This document shows positions 7,568 through 16,746 of a stretch of DNA of 38,862 nt, piece by piece. The stretch lies in NCBI GenBank assembly GCA_038251885.1, contig JBBSAX010000018.1, positions 1-38,862 on the forward strand, written 5' to 3'. The position numbers were made by a program, and so were the translations under genes. The DNA comes from JAHCHG01 sp038251885. Its GTDB lineage: Bacteria; Acidobacteriota; Blastocatellia; Pyrinomonadales; Pyrinomonadaceae. The notes beneath the pieces are model-generated. The model was not told the DNA's origin. It made no database searches and was given only the letters and a program-made list of their open reading frames with translations. The stretch's first letter is position 1. The number at the start of each line of letters is the position of its first letter.

Positions 7568-7822
7568 ATGAGAACCACTTTAACATTAGAGGACTCGGTT
7601 GCTGACGGATTGAAGAAATTAAGGCGCCAAAACCCGGATAAATCTTTTAAGGAAATAGTCAATTATTTAATCAGGCAGGGTTTGGAGATTTCCGGTGTTG
7701 AGACCGTGCCGAAGGAAAAATTTGTTATCGAACCCGCTAAAAAGGCTGTTCACCGCCCGGAGTTTAATTTCGATAACATCGGCAAGCTTATTGAAATGGT
7801 TGATGGAGATTTTCATAAATGA
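7568..7822 (+). CDS. vapB: VapB-type antitoxin (ribbon-helix-helix)
   Basis: 84-aa protein that should bind and neutralise the downstream PIN-domain RNase and repress the operon. The N-terminus (RTTLTLEDSVADGLKKL) has the strand-helix pattern of a ribbon-helix-helix DNA-binding domain. A second helix follows (SFKEIVNYLIRQGLE), then a flexible tail (about residues 45-84) suited to wrapping the toxin. It overlaps the toxin start by 4 bp (ATGA), the usual coupling for these pairs. On a plasmid such a pair would act as an addiction module. The specific VapB subfamily is not determined. Confidence 0.8.
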   Translation: MRTTLTLEDSVADGLKKLRRQNPDKSFKEIVNYLIRQGLEISGVETVPKEKFVIEPAKKAVHRPEFNFDNIGKLIEMVDGDFHK

Positions 7823-8259
7823 TCATCCCCGATACGAATATTTTGCTCTACGCACATATTCCTTCTTTCCGGGAACACCTCGCGGCAAAAAATTGGTTGG
7901 AGGATACGCTTAACGAGGATCAGGAAAAGATCGGCTTGGCTTGGCAGGTTATCACCTCCTATATTCGGATCGGAACAAATCCGAAACTGTTTCAAAAGCC
8001 TTTGACGGTGAGCGATGCGGAAACGAATTTAACCCGGATCGTCGAACATCCGTTGGGTGAAATTATTACGCCGAAGCCGGAGCATTGGACAAGTTTTATA
8101 AATTTGGTCAAAACCGAACAAGTTACTGCTGATCTGGTAATGGATGCTCATCTGGCAGCCTTGGCAATCGAACATAAAGCGCGTTTTGCTACAACGGATC
8201 GTGATTTTGCGCGGTTTCGTGGACTTAATTATTTTAATCCGCTGAAAGGTCGGGTTTGA
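7819..8259 (+). CDS. vapC: VapC-type toxin, PIN-domain ribonuclease
   Basis: 146-aa PIN-domain protein of the usual VapC length, an Mg-dependent RNase that inhibits translation when free of its antitoxin. Acidic active-site residues are visible: Asp5 (IIPDTNILLYAH), Asp109 (ADLVMDAHLAALA) and Asp127/Asp129 (ATTDRDFARFRG). The second acidic position, often Glu in other VapC groups, is within AWQVITSYIRI and is not acidic. I recall the same for a VapC subfamily with LAFLRI at this point, so it need not mean loss of activity. The gene is coupled to vapB by a 4-bp overlap. It is the last gene before a 950-bp stretch without a clear gene. Confidence 0.86.
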   Translation: MIIPDTNILLYAHIPSFREHLAAKNWLEDTLNEDQEKIGLAWQVITSYIRIGTNPKLFQKPLTVSDAETNLTRIVEHPLGEIITPKPEHWTSFINLVKTEQVTADLVMDAHLAALAIEHKARFATTDRDFARFRGLNYFNPLKGRV

Positions 8260-8972
8260 TTTTTGATTTAGGATGTGAAATCGCAAATTCAATCTCTCGA
8301 AAAAATCATTAATAAATCCCAGGTAACAACCCTATAAAAATACAGGATTAATTGGTTGCTATCGCCTTGTCTAACAAATTAACTCTAAAGACCCGGACAT
8401 CTAGTGGCATCCGGTGGATATTACAATGTCTATTGCCGATTTCTTTTCTTCAGATCAGGCGATAGCAGTCTAATACCGATTTAATGATATTGATGTTTTC
8501 AACATTGTTTACAGAAATTCTAAAATTTTAACTGGTTTTGCTTGTTTCGGTATTCCGTGTTTTTTCAAATAATTGATTCAAGCTAATGTGTGGTGAATTC
8601 GTGAAAGGGGATTGTCTGTAATCATCATTGTCTTATTTGAGGAAACATTTTTTGTTCTTTTATTGGTTTAGTTATTTTATTATCGGACGCGCTGGTGAAC
8701 TAGTAAAAATAACTCTTGCTTTTTCTTTTTATCTAATGTAGGTTAGTTTCAATTTAGTTATAACCGACGACAACCAGTAGGAATAACAGCTTATCAATGA
8801 GTTTGTTTCTGCTCTTTTTACCGGAAGATAAATTGGGGAATTTGACTTCCTGACAAACGGTAAAAAAACGCTTTTCGCAGAGATATTTTTTTGCATATTT
8901 AAATTTCAATCTATTGGATTGGGTTTCAAAAAGATATTATGTTGTCGCTTGCAGTCTAAAATTTGAATCGAA
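8260..8972 (+). other. Gene-free AT-rich stretch with several inverted repeats
   Basis: No convincing coding sequence on either strand. Structure is visible: TGCTATCGCCT at 8357-8367 is inverted at 8457-8467 with 89 bp between them, and TTTTTACCG (8815-8823) is inverted at 8858-8866 with an inner GGAAG/CTTCC pair. The stretch ends in a strong intrinsic terminator (8973-9014). A transcript beginning in or before this region and stopping there would be non-coding. It may be a structured RNA, a long 3' region of vapBC, or degenerate DNA. Confidence 0.35.
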
Positions 8973-9014
8973 GTTGATTGTCCGCCGAGAGAAAGCGGGT
9001 AATCAGCTTTTTTT
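8973..9014 (+). terminator. Strong intrinsic (rho-independent) terminator
   Basis: A 13-bp stem pairs GTTGATTGTCCGC (8973-8985) with GCGGGTAATCAGC (8995-9007), with three G-U wobbles and a 9-nt loop. Seven T residues follow (9008-9014). It separates the vapBC/non-coding region from the downstream hydrolase array. Confidence 0.8.
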
Positions 9015-9028
9015 GTTTTGAATGATAG

Positions 9029-9172
9029 TTTTTTATTATTGATGGTGCGTTAACTTATATAATCTATCCCAATCAAGATACGGATAAATCGATCAACACG
9101 AACTTTTCCAAGTCGGACGTTGACAGATTTGTCGAGAATTTACAAACGAAAATTTTGCAGTTGAACCAATAA
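9029..9172 (+). pseudogene. Possible small ORF or gene remnant
   Basis: A 47-codon open frame ends at TAA 9170-9172 with protein-like sequence in its second half (NQDTDKSINTNFSKSDVDRF, then a helical tail). It has no ATG, GTG or good ribosome site in frame, and a TAG bounds it at 9026-9028. It may be the C-terminal remnant of a lost gene. A TATAAT hexamer at 9058-9063 within it could be the -10 box of the downstream array, although no good -35 is visible. Confidence 0.25.
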
Positions 9173-9207
9173 TTACTTTGGAAATAAAGCTTTATACGGA
9201 GACTTAA

Positions 9208-10422
9208 ATGAAGGAAAACAAAAATCAACCAAATCAAAAAAATGATGACTCGTCTTTAACCGATTCCCAAAACAAGGCTTCCGATCCCGTGCATTATTTA
9301 GATACTGATGAGGGGAAAGAACCTGAAGAAGGCATCGCGCTCTGTCTTTCCGGCGGCGGTTACCGCGCAATGCTCTTTCATGTCGGGGTTTTATGGCGTT
9401 TGAACGAAATCGGATGGTTGCCGCGCCTTAACCGAATTTCAAGTGTTTCGGGCGGTTCGATAACTGCCGGCGTTTTGGCACTGAACTGGCAAAACATGGA
9501 TTTTCAAAATAATATTGCCGCAAATTTTGTCGAGCAAATTGCCGCTCCTATCAGAAAGCTGGCTTTGCGGACAATTGACGTTTCTTCAGTTGTGACCGGA
9601 ACTTTATGGTTCGGCACCATCGGCGATAAAATTGCTCAATCATACCGCGACTATCTGTTCGGCGAGGCGACACTCCAAAACATAATTGATGAAGTTCCGG
9701 GCGTTTCGCCGCGATTCGTTTTTAATGCGACGAATGTGCAATCCGGTGTTCTCTGGCGGTTTATGAAACCATATATGAGAGATTACCGGGTCGGTGAAGT
9801 CCTAAAACCGAATATTGATTTGGCGACGGTCGTGGCGGCATCTTCCGCGTTCCCGCCGGTTTTGTCGCCGGTGGAACTCGACCTTGACCCGAAAGATTTT
9901 ACCGAAGGAAGCGGAACGGATTTGCAGAAAGACGAATTTAGAACGCAGGTCGTTTTAACCGACGGCGGAGTTTATGACAATCTCGGTCTCGAAACGGCGT
10001 GGAAACGGTACAAAACGATTCTTATCAGCGATGCCGGCGGCGGTTTTGCAGCGGAAGCCGATCCCGCACGCGATTGGGTCAGACACGCCGTGCGCGTTCT
10101 TTTCACAATTGATAATCAGGTCAGGAGTCTGCGAAAACGGCAGGCGGTCGAAGCCTTTAAATCAGGCAGCAGGAAAGGTGCATTTTGGGCAATCAATGCC
10201 AACACGGAAACGGATTATCAAATCTCCAAACCGCTTGATTGCCCATTCGATAAAACGACTTTGCTTGCCAAACTGGACACGCGGCTTAAAAAATTGGATC
10301 AGGCAACTCAGGAAAAATTAATTAACTGGGGATATGCCGTGAGTGATTTGGGAATGCGGCAGTATGTAGATCAGTCACTTGAAAGCCCGGTGAACTTTCC
10401 ATATCCGAATAATAAAGTCTGA
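9208..10422 (+). CDS. Patatin-like phospholipase
   Basis: Predicted lipid acyl hydrolase (404 aa). The patatin signature is complete: oxyanion-hole motif SGGGYR (residues 48-53, after IALCL), nucleophile Ser81 in SVSGGS (the first Gly of GxSxG is replaced by Ser, seen in other members), and dyad Asp252 in LTDGGVYDNLG. The first ~40 residues are polar and disordered-looking, with no signal peptide, so it acts in the cytoplasm unless exported by another route. A good ribosome site (ACGGAGAC) precedes ATG 9208. It is the first gene of the + strand array, 28 bp before the metallopeptidase gene. Patatin-like enzymes are frequent effectors in bacterial defence and toxin systems, where they attack membranes; that role here is inference. 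Confidence 0.92.
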   Translation: MKENKNQPNQKNDDSSLTDSQNKASDPVHYLDTDEGKEPEEGIALCLSGGGYRAMLFHVGVLWRLNEIGWLPRLNRISSVSGGSITAGVLALNWQNMDFQNNIAANFVEQIAAPIRKLALRTIDVSSVVTGTLWFGTIGDKIAQSYRDYLFGEATLQNIIDEVPGVSPRFVFNATNVQSGVLWRFMKPYMRDYRVGEVLKPNIDLATVVAASSAFPPVLSPVELDLDPKDFTEGSGTDLQKDEFRTQVVLTDGGVYDNLGLETAWKRYKTILISDAGGGFAAEADPARDWVRHAVRVLFTIDNQVRSLRKRQAVEAFKSGSRKGAFWAINANTETDYQISKPLDCPFDKTTLLAKLDTRLKKLDQATQEKLINWGYAVSDLGMRQYVDQSLESPVNFPYPNNKV

Positions 10423-10450
10423 AATTACAGGCAGCACGAGGTAATAAAAA

Positions 10451-12298
10451 ATGGTGTTACAAAACTTATATGATGAACCAAACAGCCGCCCGTTAAAGGT
10501 CTATGCTTTTGATCCTTCGCGCGGCAGAACACTCGGCAACTATATGACGGTCAGTGTTCCTTTTGAAAAACTCGAGAAGGGACTTTCCGGCAAATATCTT
10601 GAGGTAATTGATTACGACTCAAGTAATCAGTGTTATTACCAGCCGGTTGATTTGAATCACCCGTCTATTTTGATGCAAAACGGAATGGAGCCGAGCGAAT
10701 CCGATCCCAGATTTCACCAGCAGATGGTTTACGCCATAGCAAGTAAAACTATCGGTATTTTTGAATTTGCCCTCGGCAGAAAAATGAAGTGGGGCTTTAA
10801 TCGGGACCGTAGCGAAGACAAAAAGACTTCGCTCAAAATTTATCCACACGCGATGCAGGAAGCCAATGCCTTCTACAGCCGCGATCTCGAAGCCCTTGTT
10901 TTCGGTTATTTCCCGGCTTCCGATTCCGATCCGGTTTCAAATTTACCCGGTCAGACAATTTTCACCTGCTTATCCCACGATATTGTCGCCCACGAAACAA
11001 CTCATGCGCTGATTGACGGGCAAAGAATGCACTTTATGGAAGCGACAAGCCCCGATACGCTTGCCTTTCACGAGGCATTTGCCGACATAGTTGCCTTATT
11101 GCAACATTTCAGTTTTAAAGAAGTTCTGCTCGATGTGATAAAGCGAACCGGCGGGTTAATTTATCGGTCGAATATTAATTCCGCGATTAAAGCGGAAAAG
11201 GGAACCGAAGAAATAATCTCGGAACTCTCCGCCTCAAACCCGCTGGTCGAGCTGGCAAAACAATTCGGCGAAGCGATGGGACAGCGGGCGGCTTTGCGGG
11301 CGGCTCTCGGAACGAAACCGAATTCAAAGGATATTGAAAATCTAACCGAACCGCACGAACGCGGGGCAATCCTTGTCGCGGCTGTCTTTGATGCTTATTT
11401 CACAATATACATCAGCCGCATCAGGGATTTGCTTCGGATTGCCGGCATCAGCGGGAAAATAACCGATGAAAATGAACTGCATCCCGATCTCGCCGAACGA
11501 TTGGCGGCGGAAGCCAGTAAAACCGCCGAGCATTTTCTCAATATTTGTATTCGCGCACTCGATTATTGTCCGCCCGTTGATATACGGTTCGGAGAATTTT
11601 TGCGGGCGATGATTACTGCCGATTTCGATCTGGTTAGTGACGACCCAATCGGCTACCGCGCCGCTTTGATTGATGCCTTTCGGCTGCGCGGTATTCGACC
11701 GGGAGAGGTCGTTTCATACGCCGAGGAATCGCTGCGGTGGTGTCCGCCGGAGGATTTAAGTGGAAAAACTCTGGTGTGCGATGGTCTTAAATTCGATTTG
11801 TTCAGACCATTGACCAGAGAGCAAAAAACTTCAAACGCCAAAATTCTTCATTCATTCGGCGATAAATATAGGAAAGAACTCGGACTTGAAGTTAATCAAG
11901 AAGTTAAAATTCAGGTGCATTCATTTCACCCGATCCATCGGGTCGGTCCGAACGGTCAACTCAAAATGGAGGCTGTCGCGGAGTTGATTCAACAACAGGA
12001 AGTCTTGATTGATCCGGCTGATAAATCAATCGGCAAAATGAATTTTTACGGCGGAGTTACGCTTGTCATTGATCTCTCTCCTGAAAAAGAAGGCAAAATC
12101 CGCTACGCGGTGAGAAAAAATCTCGATTTATCTGACAAAAATAACGCAAGACTGGGACTTCAACGCAGTTTTTTCAAAGATTCCGCAACCCGTTATAGCT
12201 TGAATGTCTATTCAAAAGAAATTGACGTTAATCTTCCGACAAAATCGGGAAACGGCAAAAAAGGATTAAGCTTCAGTATGGTTCATAAAGGATATTAA
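10451..12298 (+). CDS. HExxH zinc metallopeptidase, gluzincin-like (M4-related)
   Basis: 615-aa protein with a zinc site His181-Glu182-x-x-His185 (VAHETTHALIDG) and a likely third ligand Glu208 in FHEAFADIVALLQ. The HExxH plus downstream ExxxD arrangement is that of gluzincins such as the thermolysin (M4) group. The metallopeptidase domain spans about residues 80-400. The C-terminal ~200 residues (from about 410) are a separate region without a motif I know. There is no signal peptide or thermolysin-like propeptide, unlike secreted M4 enzymes, so it is probably intracellular or carried by another system. A ribosome site (ACGAGGT) precedes the ATG. The gene sits 1 base before the next ATG (TAA-A-ATG), implying translational coupling. 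Confidence 0.8.
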   Translation: MVLQNLYDEPNSRPLKVYAFDPSRGRTLGNYMTVSVPFEKLEKGLSGKYLEVIDYDSSNQCYYQPVDLNHPSILMQNGMEPSESDPRFHQQMVYAIASKTIGIFEFALGRKMKWGFNRDRSEDKKTSLKIYPHAMQEANAFYSRDLEALVFGYFPASDSDPVSNLPGQTIFTCLSHDIVAHETTHALIDGQRMHFMEATSPDTLAFHEAFADIVALLQHFSFKEVLLDVIKRTGGLIYRSNINSAIKAEKGTEEIISELSASNPLVELAKQFGEAMGQRAALRAALGTKPNSKDIENLTEPHERGAILVAAVFDAYFTIYISRIRDLLRIAGISGKITDENELHPDLAERLAAEASKTAEHFLNICIRALDYCPPVDIRFGEFLRAMITADFDLVSDDPIGYRAALIDAFRLRGIRPGEVVSYAEESLRWCPPEDLSGKTLVCDGLKFDLFRPLTREQKTSNAKILHSFGDKYRKELGLEVNQEVKIQVHSFHPIHRVGPNGQLKMEAVAELIQQQEVLIDPADKSIGKMNFYGGVTLVIDLSPEKEGKIRYAVRKNLDLSDKNNARLGLQRSFFKDSATRYSLNVYSKEIDVNLPTKSGNGKKGLSFSMVHKGY

Positions 12299-12299
12299 A

Positions 12300-13700
12300 A
12301 TGACAAAAAAGAAAAAAGTAGGCGAAACAACTCATCAAAAAAATGAACTTCAAAAAAATGAAAGGGCAATTAGAGTCCGAATGTATCGTGTCGGATTCGG
12401 AGATTGTTTTCTTCTTTCGCTTCCCGTCGGAAAAAATGATTCGGACGAGTACCGGCATTTTGTGATTGACTGCGGCGTTCACGGTAGAGGGAATATCGGG
12501 ACAATAGAACAAGCAGTTGAGAATATCGCCGCAGTCACCGGCAAAAAACTCGCCGCGATTATCGCCACGCATTCACACCAAGATCATATCTCCGGTTTCA
12601 GCAAAAGGTTCAGCGATTTTGAAATCGGAGAAGTATGGTTGCCGTGGAGTGAAAATCCAAAGGATGAACTGGCAGTCAAATGGGGCAAAAAACAAGCGGC
12701 GATGGTTAATCAATTGTCGCAGCACTTTACCGCGCAGGCGAAAACCGGAGCCGCCGAGTCAAAAGCTGCGAGCCGTGAGAAAGCACTCGCTGCACTTGTC
12801 AATTTGAGTTCAAGCGACGCTTTGATGGACATACTCGTGACGCAATTTAAGGGCGGCAACCGAGCAATGATGACGGCGTTTGCCGGTTTAACGTCAAACA
12901 AAAATGCTTTAGAATTGCTTAAAAACGGCTTTAATGTCGGAGCTGAGGTTCGCTACTGCGAAGCCGGCATTAATCTCAAAGATGCTGCCGGAGTAACCGG
13001 CTTGGAAGTGCGGGTTTTAAGTCCGCCGCGCGATGAAAAATTTTTATCAAAAATGGATCCGCCCCAGGATCAAAGTTATTTGCGGATGAACTCTGACGGA
13101 GTGATTACTGATTCAAACAAACTTAAGCCTTTTCCGGCTAAATGGGTCATCAAATACTCGGATACGGAACAGCGACCCCTAAGTTCTGATGAGGAAAAAC
13201 ATTTGGCGGAAACTCTCAATGACGAGTCATTAGACGGACTGGCATTTGCGCTTGATTCCGCGAAGAATAATACCAGCTTGGTCACGCTTTTTATTTATAA
13301 AGGAAAGCACCTGCTTTTTCCCGGAGACGCTCAATATGGAAACTGGAAATATTGGCTGGATCAGGAGGGAGACGATATTTTACCAAAAATTGATTTTCTC
13401 AAAGTTGCTCATCACGGCAGCCATAATGCAATGCCGAAGGACGCACTGGAAAAAATGACCACCGGAAAATTTGCGGCGATGGTGTCAACTCAAAGCACTC
13501 CGTGGGAGTCAATCCCGCGCGTGCCGCTGATGAAGCGATTAGACCAACAAACTGCACAAAAAACGGTCAGGAGCGACTGGATTAAATTAAATGGTGCGCC
13601 TGATCCGCTTGAAAATACCGAACCCCAAATTCCGAAAATAAATCCGACAGGATTTACTACGGGCGGATTTTGGTATGACTATGAAATTCAGATAACTTAG
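12300..13700 (+). CDS. MBL-fold hydrolase, ComEC/Rec2-like (first copy)
   Basis: 466-aa metallo-beta-lactamase-fold protein. Metal-binding motif His91-x-His93-x-Asp95-His96 (ATHSHQDHISGF), a further ligand region in LLFPGDAQYGNW, and KVAHHGSHNA near the C-terminus, as in soluble relatives of the ComEC/Rec2 MBL domain. The N-terminal strand with GDCFLLS is typical of this group. An insertion of about 150 residues, largely helical, lies between the HxHxDH motif and the second half. No signal peptide or membrane segments are present, so this is the stand-alone soluble form. The substrate is unknown; nucleic acid or nucleotide phosphoesters are likely by family. It is tightly coupled to the metallopeptidase upstream and is one of two MBL genes flanking the CHAT gene. 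Confidence 0.88.
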   Translation: MTKKKKVGETTHQKNELQKNERAIRVRMYRVGFGDCFLLSLPVGKNDSDEYRHFVIDCGVHGRGNIGTIEQAVENIAAVTGKKLAAIIATHSHQDHISGFSKRFSDFEIGEVWLPWSENPKDELAVKWGKKQAAMVNQLSQHFTAQAKTGAAESKAASREKALAALVNLSSSDALMDILVTQFKGGNRAMMTAFAGLTSNKNALELLKNGFNVGAEVRYCEAGINLKDAAGVTGLEVRVLSPPRDEKFLSKMDPPQDQSYLRMNSDGVITDSNKLKPFPAKWVIKYSDTEQRPLSSDEEKHLAETLNDESLDGLAFALDSAKNNTSLVTLFIYKGKHLLFPGDAQYGNWKYWLDQEGDDILPKIDFLKVAHHGSHNAMPKDALEKMTTGKFAAMVSTQSTPWESIPRVPLMKRLDQQTAQKTVRSDWIKLNGAPDPLENTEPQIPKINPTGFTTGGFWYDYEIQIT

Positions 13701-13751
13701 TTTTTATTTTCGGGGGGTTATTTTCAATTTTCAAAATATGGAGAGAGAGTT

Positions 13752-16736
13752 ATGAACAGACAAGACTTTGGCGAATGGGGCATCGAATTAAAGTCTGGAG
13801 AATTTGCGGGCGCATTGGTTTTCCTGCTTCGTGAATTTTATCGGGATACTCCCGCCGATGTTCTCGCAAAATTAATCGGCGTTAGAACATTCAAGCGATT
13901 TGATAATGAAAATGAATTTATTAGTCCGATAGAGATTTGTTTCGATGTAACCTATCATTTGGAAATAATTCGCTTGTTGCGCCCGGCATCCGAGTATTAT
14001 CGTCAATGGCTGGATTTTGTTGAAACCTTAAAACAGACACACACTCAACACGAAGATAAGCGTTACAAAAACAGCAATTATAGACTTCTGCCGCGCCCGT
14101 TTTATCTGAGACTGGAACTTTACACCAATTCGGAAAATGCTTATTGGCTGACCGAACAATTTTTAAAGCTTGGTGATAATGAAGTTTCGGTTTATTTGAG
14201 AACCGACGAACCGGCGGCGGAAGTCGGCTGGAATTGGGCTTTGCGAGTCGGATTCTTAAATAATGAAGACTCAAGGCGTTTGCGCGGCGACCTGGAGAAA
14301 TATTTTGAAACCGAAAGACAATGGCTGGCTCCATTAATCGAATTCGTCAACTTAAGTAGCGAAAATGACAACTGTGATGTTTTGCTGCTTCCGGCAAGTC
14401 TTCGTTCGGCTATCGGGGCGGCACTTACCCTTAACATCAGGATTTCGGCGGATTGTACTTTGGTAATCGGGCAGACAAACGAGAACCCGGAAGATGTTCC
14501 GGCTTTGATTGATACTTTGCGAAGATTAATCAGCACCGCCGGGATCGGAATTGCCAAAGTTCAATCCGAAAAGATAAATAACTGGTTCACTGAACTCATC
14601 CGTGAATTGTCACACGACGAGCCGATTGATGTCGCGTTGTTTGCGGCTTGTCGAAGAACCGCAACTCCGCCGCCTTTTTTGATTGCCTCGCGCCAACTGA
14701 TTAGATTTTCACGGCTTGTCGAAAGCATTAAATCGCTCGGTGAAAAATTGAAAAATTCCGCCGTTGACAAATTAATTGATGTTTCCGGTGACGATGCTTA
14801 TAACTTCGGGATTGAACCTCGCTCTTATAACTGGAATGAACTCGGCGAAAAGATTGTCAAAAGGTCAAACGATTTTCGGATTGACCGCGAGATAACATCG
14901 GCAACTTCGGCGGTGAAAATAAATAAAGAATTTCAAAAAAGTCTCGCAAATGAAAACAAACAAAAGCCCAATCAAACCCGCTGGATCCAAGCGCAGATAT
15001 TTGATTCAAGCCGGCGCGATAAGCCGGTTCGACTGCGCTCTGCCCTGCGTGCCAACGCTCCGCACGAATTAATGGTGCGAATTGGAACGGAAAATCAGGA
15101 TTGGGAACAAAGCGACGAAAAATTCCCGGCGGAGCTTTTGCCGCCCGGTAAAGAATCTTATCGGTTGACAGTCATTATTACTGAACCGCAGTTATTTGAC
15201 GAGCCGCAAATCTCGGAAGTCGTTTTGCCACCGGAGGGCGATAGCTCGGAATGCCGTTTCTTTTTTCACGTCGGGGAAAATATCAAAGAAATAGAGGCGC
15301 GAATCAGCATTCTGTATAAGAATCGTGTTCTGCAAACCGCCTTGCTGAAAGCTGCGGTTGTTTTCGAGCCGTCTGAAACTTCCGATGATTTCAAAATTAC
15401 TATGACGCGCGAAGCGATAGTCCGGGCTGATTTTTCGGGATTAAAAGAAAGACGTTATTTTGATGCCGCTTTTATTCTCAATGAAGATTCGAATCACAAT
15501 CACGGAGTGACAGCGATCAAGGATCAGTATGTTGCATTTTCGACTCCCGAAGGACTCACCGAATTTAACAAACAGGTTGACAAATTTCTCACCGATATTT
15601 CGGATGACCCGAATATCTATACGGGAAAATTGGATAATCCGGCGACCGTCAAATTATTAAGCAATCTGGCTAAACACGGGCGGAAACTTTATAAATCACT
15701 AACCGAATATCAAAAATCTTCGCCGCTCGCAAATATCCTTATCGCGCTTTCGGAAAGTAATTTTATCAGCGGCAATCCCAAAAGAATTCAAATTATCTCC
15801 GCCAAGCCGGATACTCGCCTGCCGTTCGAGTTTTTATATGACCGCGCCGCGCCGACGGGCGAAAAAACAAAACTGTGTCCGAACGCAGTCGCGGGTTTGG
15901 AAAAGGGCGCGTGTTTTACCGATTGTCCGGGAATCGCCAGTCCCGAAGACCATGTTTGTCCACTGGGTTTTTGGGGCTTATCGAATATCATCGAACGCCA
16001 CACGCACAGCATCGAGTATTCGACCGAAACCCTCCACGGCGATTTTCGCTGGCAAACCGAACCGCTTGAAAACCGCAAGCACCTGGAAGTTTTCAGAAAG
16101 GTATTATTTGCCGCCTCGAATAAAGCGGACGTGCTTGAGGAAGTATCGGTTAAAGGTAAAACGGAGATAAAAAAAGGCGGCGTGGAAAAAATCGGTTCGG
16201 CTTTAAGCGCGATTACCAATTCAAAAGTTTCAAAAATCAATTCATGGCGGCAATGGAGCGATTCAATTAAATCCGAAGCTCCCTCGGCTTTAATACTGCT
16301 GACACATACAAAAACCACGAATGGTAATATTTTGGCTCTTGAAATCGAAGACGGCACTCAGCCGGATATGCTGCTCGAATCAATCGAACCGGAGTATGTA
16401 TATTCCGTCAAAAAAAATCTTCCCCCGATTGTTTTGTTGATCGGCTGCGAAACCGGAAAAGCAAAAATCGAATTTATGAATTTCGTGGCGGGTTTCAGGC
16501 AGTGCGGCGCGACGATAATCGTCAGCACCGGAACGACCATTCTCGGTCGGCACGCGATTCCGGTTACTTTCGAGCTGCTCAAAACTCTGGATGAATTAAC
16601 AAAAGAACCGAACCGTTCCTTTGGCGAAGCGATGCGACTAATTAAGCAAAAAATGTTGGCGCGCGGGATTCCGATGGTGCTGACGCTGATGAGTTACGGC
16701 GATGCCGACTGGCAAATCGGGATTCCCGAAAAATGA
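13752..16736 (+). CDS. CHAT-domain (caspase-like) cysteine protease
   Basis: 994-aa protein ending in a CHAT domain (about residues 670-990), a clan CD protease fold related to caspases. The catalytic dyad is His852 in LLTHTKTTNG and Cys899 in VLLIGCETGKA. The domain start (SAKPDTRLPFEFLYD) and the end (SFGEAMRLIKQKM, then LMSYGDADW) fit the family. Residues ~205-310 include WFTELIRELSHDEPIDVALF, a segment found N-terminal in other CHAT proteins and possibly a degenerate second module. Residues ~390-550 look like beta-sandwich linker. A strong ribosome site (GGAGAGAG) precedes ATG 13752. CHAT proteases commonly act as activators that cut a partner protein, for example in gasdermin and type III-E CRISPR systems. 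The giant proteins downstream are candidate substrates, by inference. Confidence 0.86.
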   Translation: MNRQDFGEWGIELKSGEFAGALVFLLREFYRDTPADVLAKLIGVRTFKRFDNENEFISPIEICFDVTYHLEIIRLLRPASEYYRQWLDFVETLKQTHTQHEDKRYKNSNYRLLPRPFYLRLELYTNSENAYWLTEQFLKLGDNEVSVYLRTDEPAAEVGWNWALRVGFLNNEDSRRLRGDLEKYFETERQWLAPLIEFVNLSSENDNCDVLLLPASLRSAIGAALTLNIRISADCTLVIGQTNENPEDVPALIDTLRRLISTAGIGIAKVQSEKINNWFTELIRELSHDEPIDVALFAACRRTATPPPFLIASRQLIRFSRLVESIKSLGEKLKNSAVDKLIDVSGDDAYNFGIEPRSYNWNELGEKIVKRSNDFRIDREITSATSAVKINKEFQKSLANENKQKPNQTRWIQAQIFDSSRRDKPVRLRSALRANAPHELMVRIGTENQDWEQSDEKFPAELLPPGKESYRLTVIITEPQLFDEPQISEVVLPPEGDSSECRFFFHVGENIKEIEARISILYKNRVLQTALLKAAVVFEPSETSDDFKITMTREAIVRADFSGLKERRYFDAAFILNEDSNHNHGVTAIKDQYVAFSTPEGLTEFNKQVDKFLTDISDDPNIYTGKLDNPATVKLLSNLAKHGRKLYKSLTEYQKSSPLANILIALSESNFISGNPKRIQIISAKPDTRLPFEFLYDRAAPTGEKTKLCPNAVAGLEKGACFTDCPGIASPEDHVCPLGFWGLSNIIERHTHSIEYSTETLHGDFRWQTEPLENRKHLEVFRKVLFAASNKADVLEEVSVKGKTEIKKGGVEKIGSALSAITNSKVSKINSWRQWSDSIKSEAPSALILLTHTKTTNGNILALEIEDGTQPDMLLESIEPEYVYSVKKNLPPIVLLIGCETGKAKIEFMNFVAGFRQCGATIIVSTGTTILGRHAIPVTFELLKTLDELTKEPNRSFGEAMRLIKQKMLARGIPMVLTLMSYGDADWQIGIPEK

Positions 16737-16746
16737 GGTGAAAATT

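Noticed and set aside
8357..8467. Integron attC-like site (GTCTAAC motif and inverted repeats)
   Set aside because: The matching right-hand core (GTTRRRY) is absent from the other arm, and there is no integrase or cassette structure.
8260..8972. Retron-type non-coding RNA
   Set aside because: There are inverted repeats but no reverse transcriptase anywhere in the window.
16702..16746. Earlier ATG for the second MBL protein
   Set aside because: It lies within the CHAT gene and lacks a ribosome site. ATG 16747 has GAGGTG at the right distance and begins the conserved fold.
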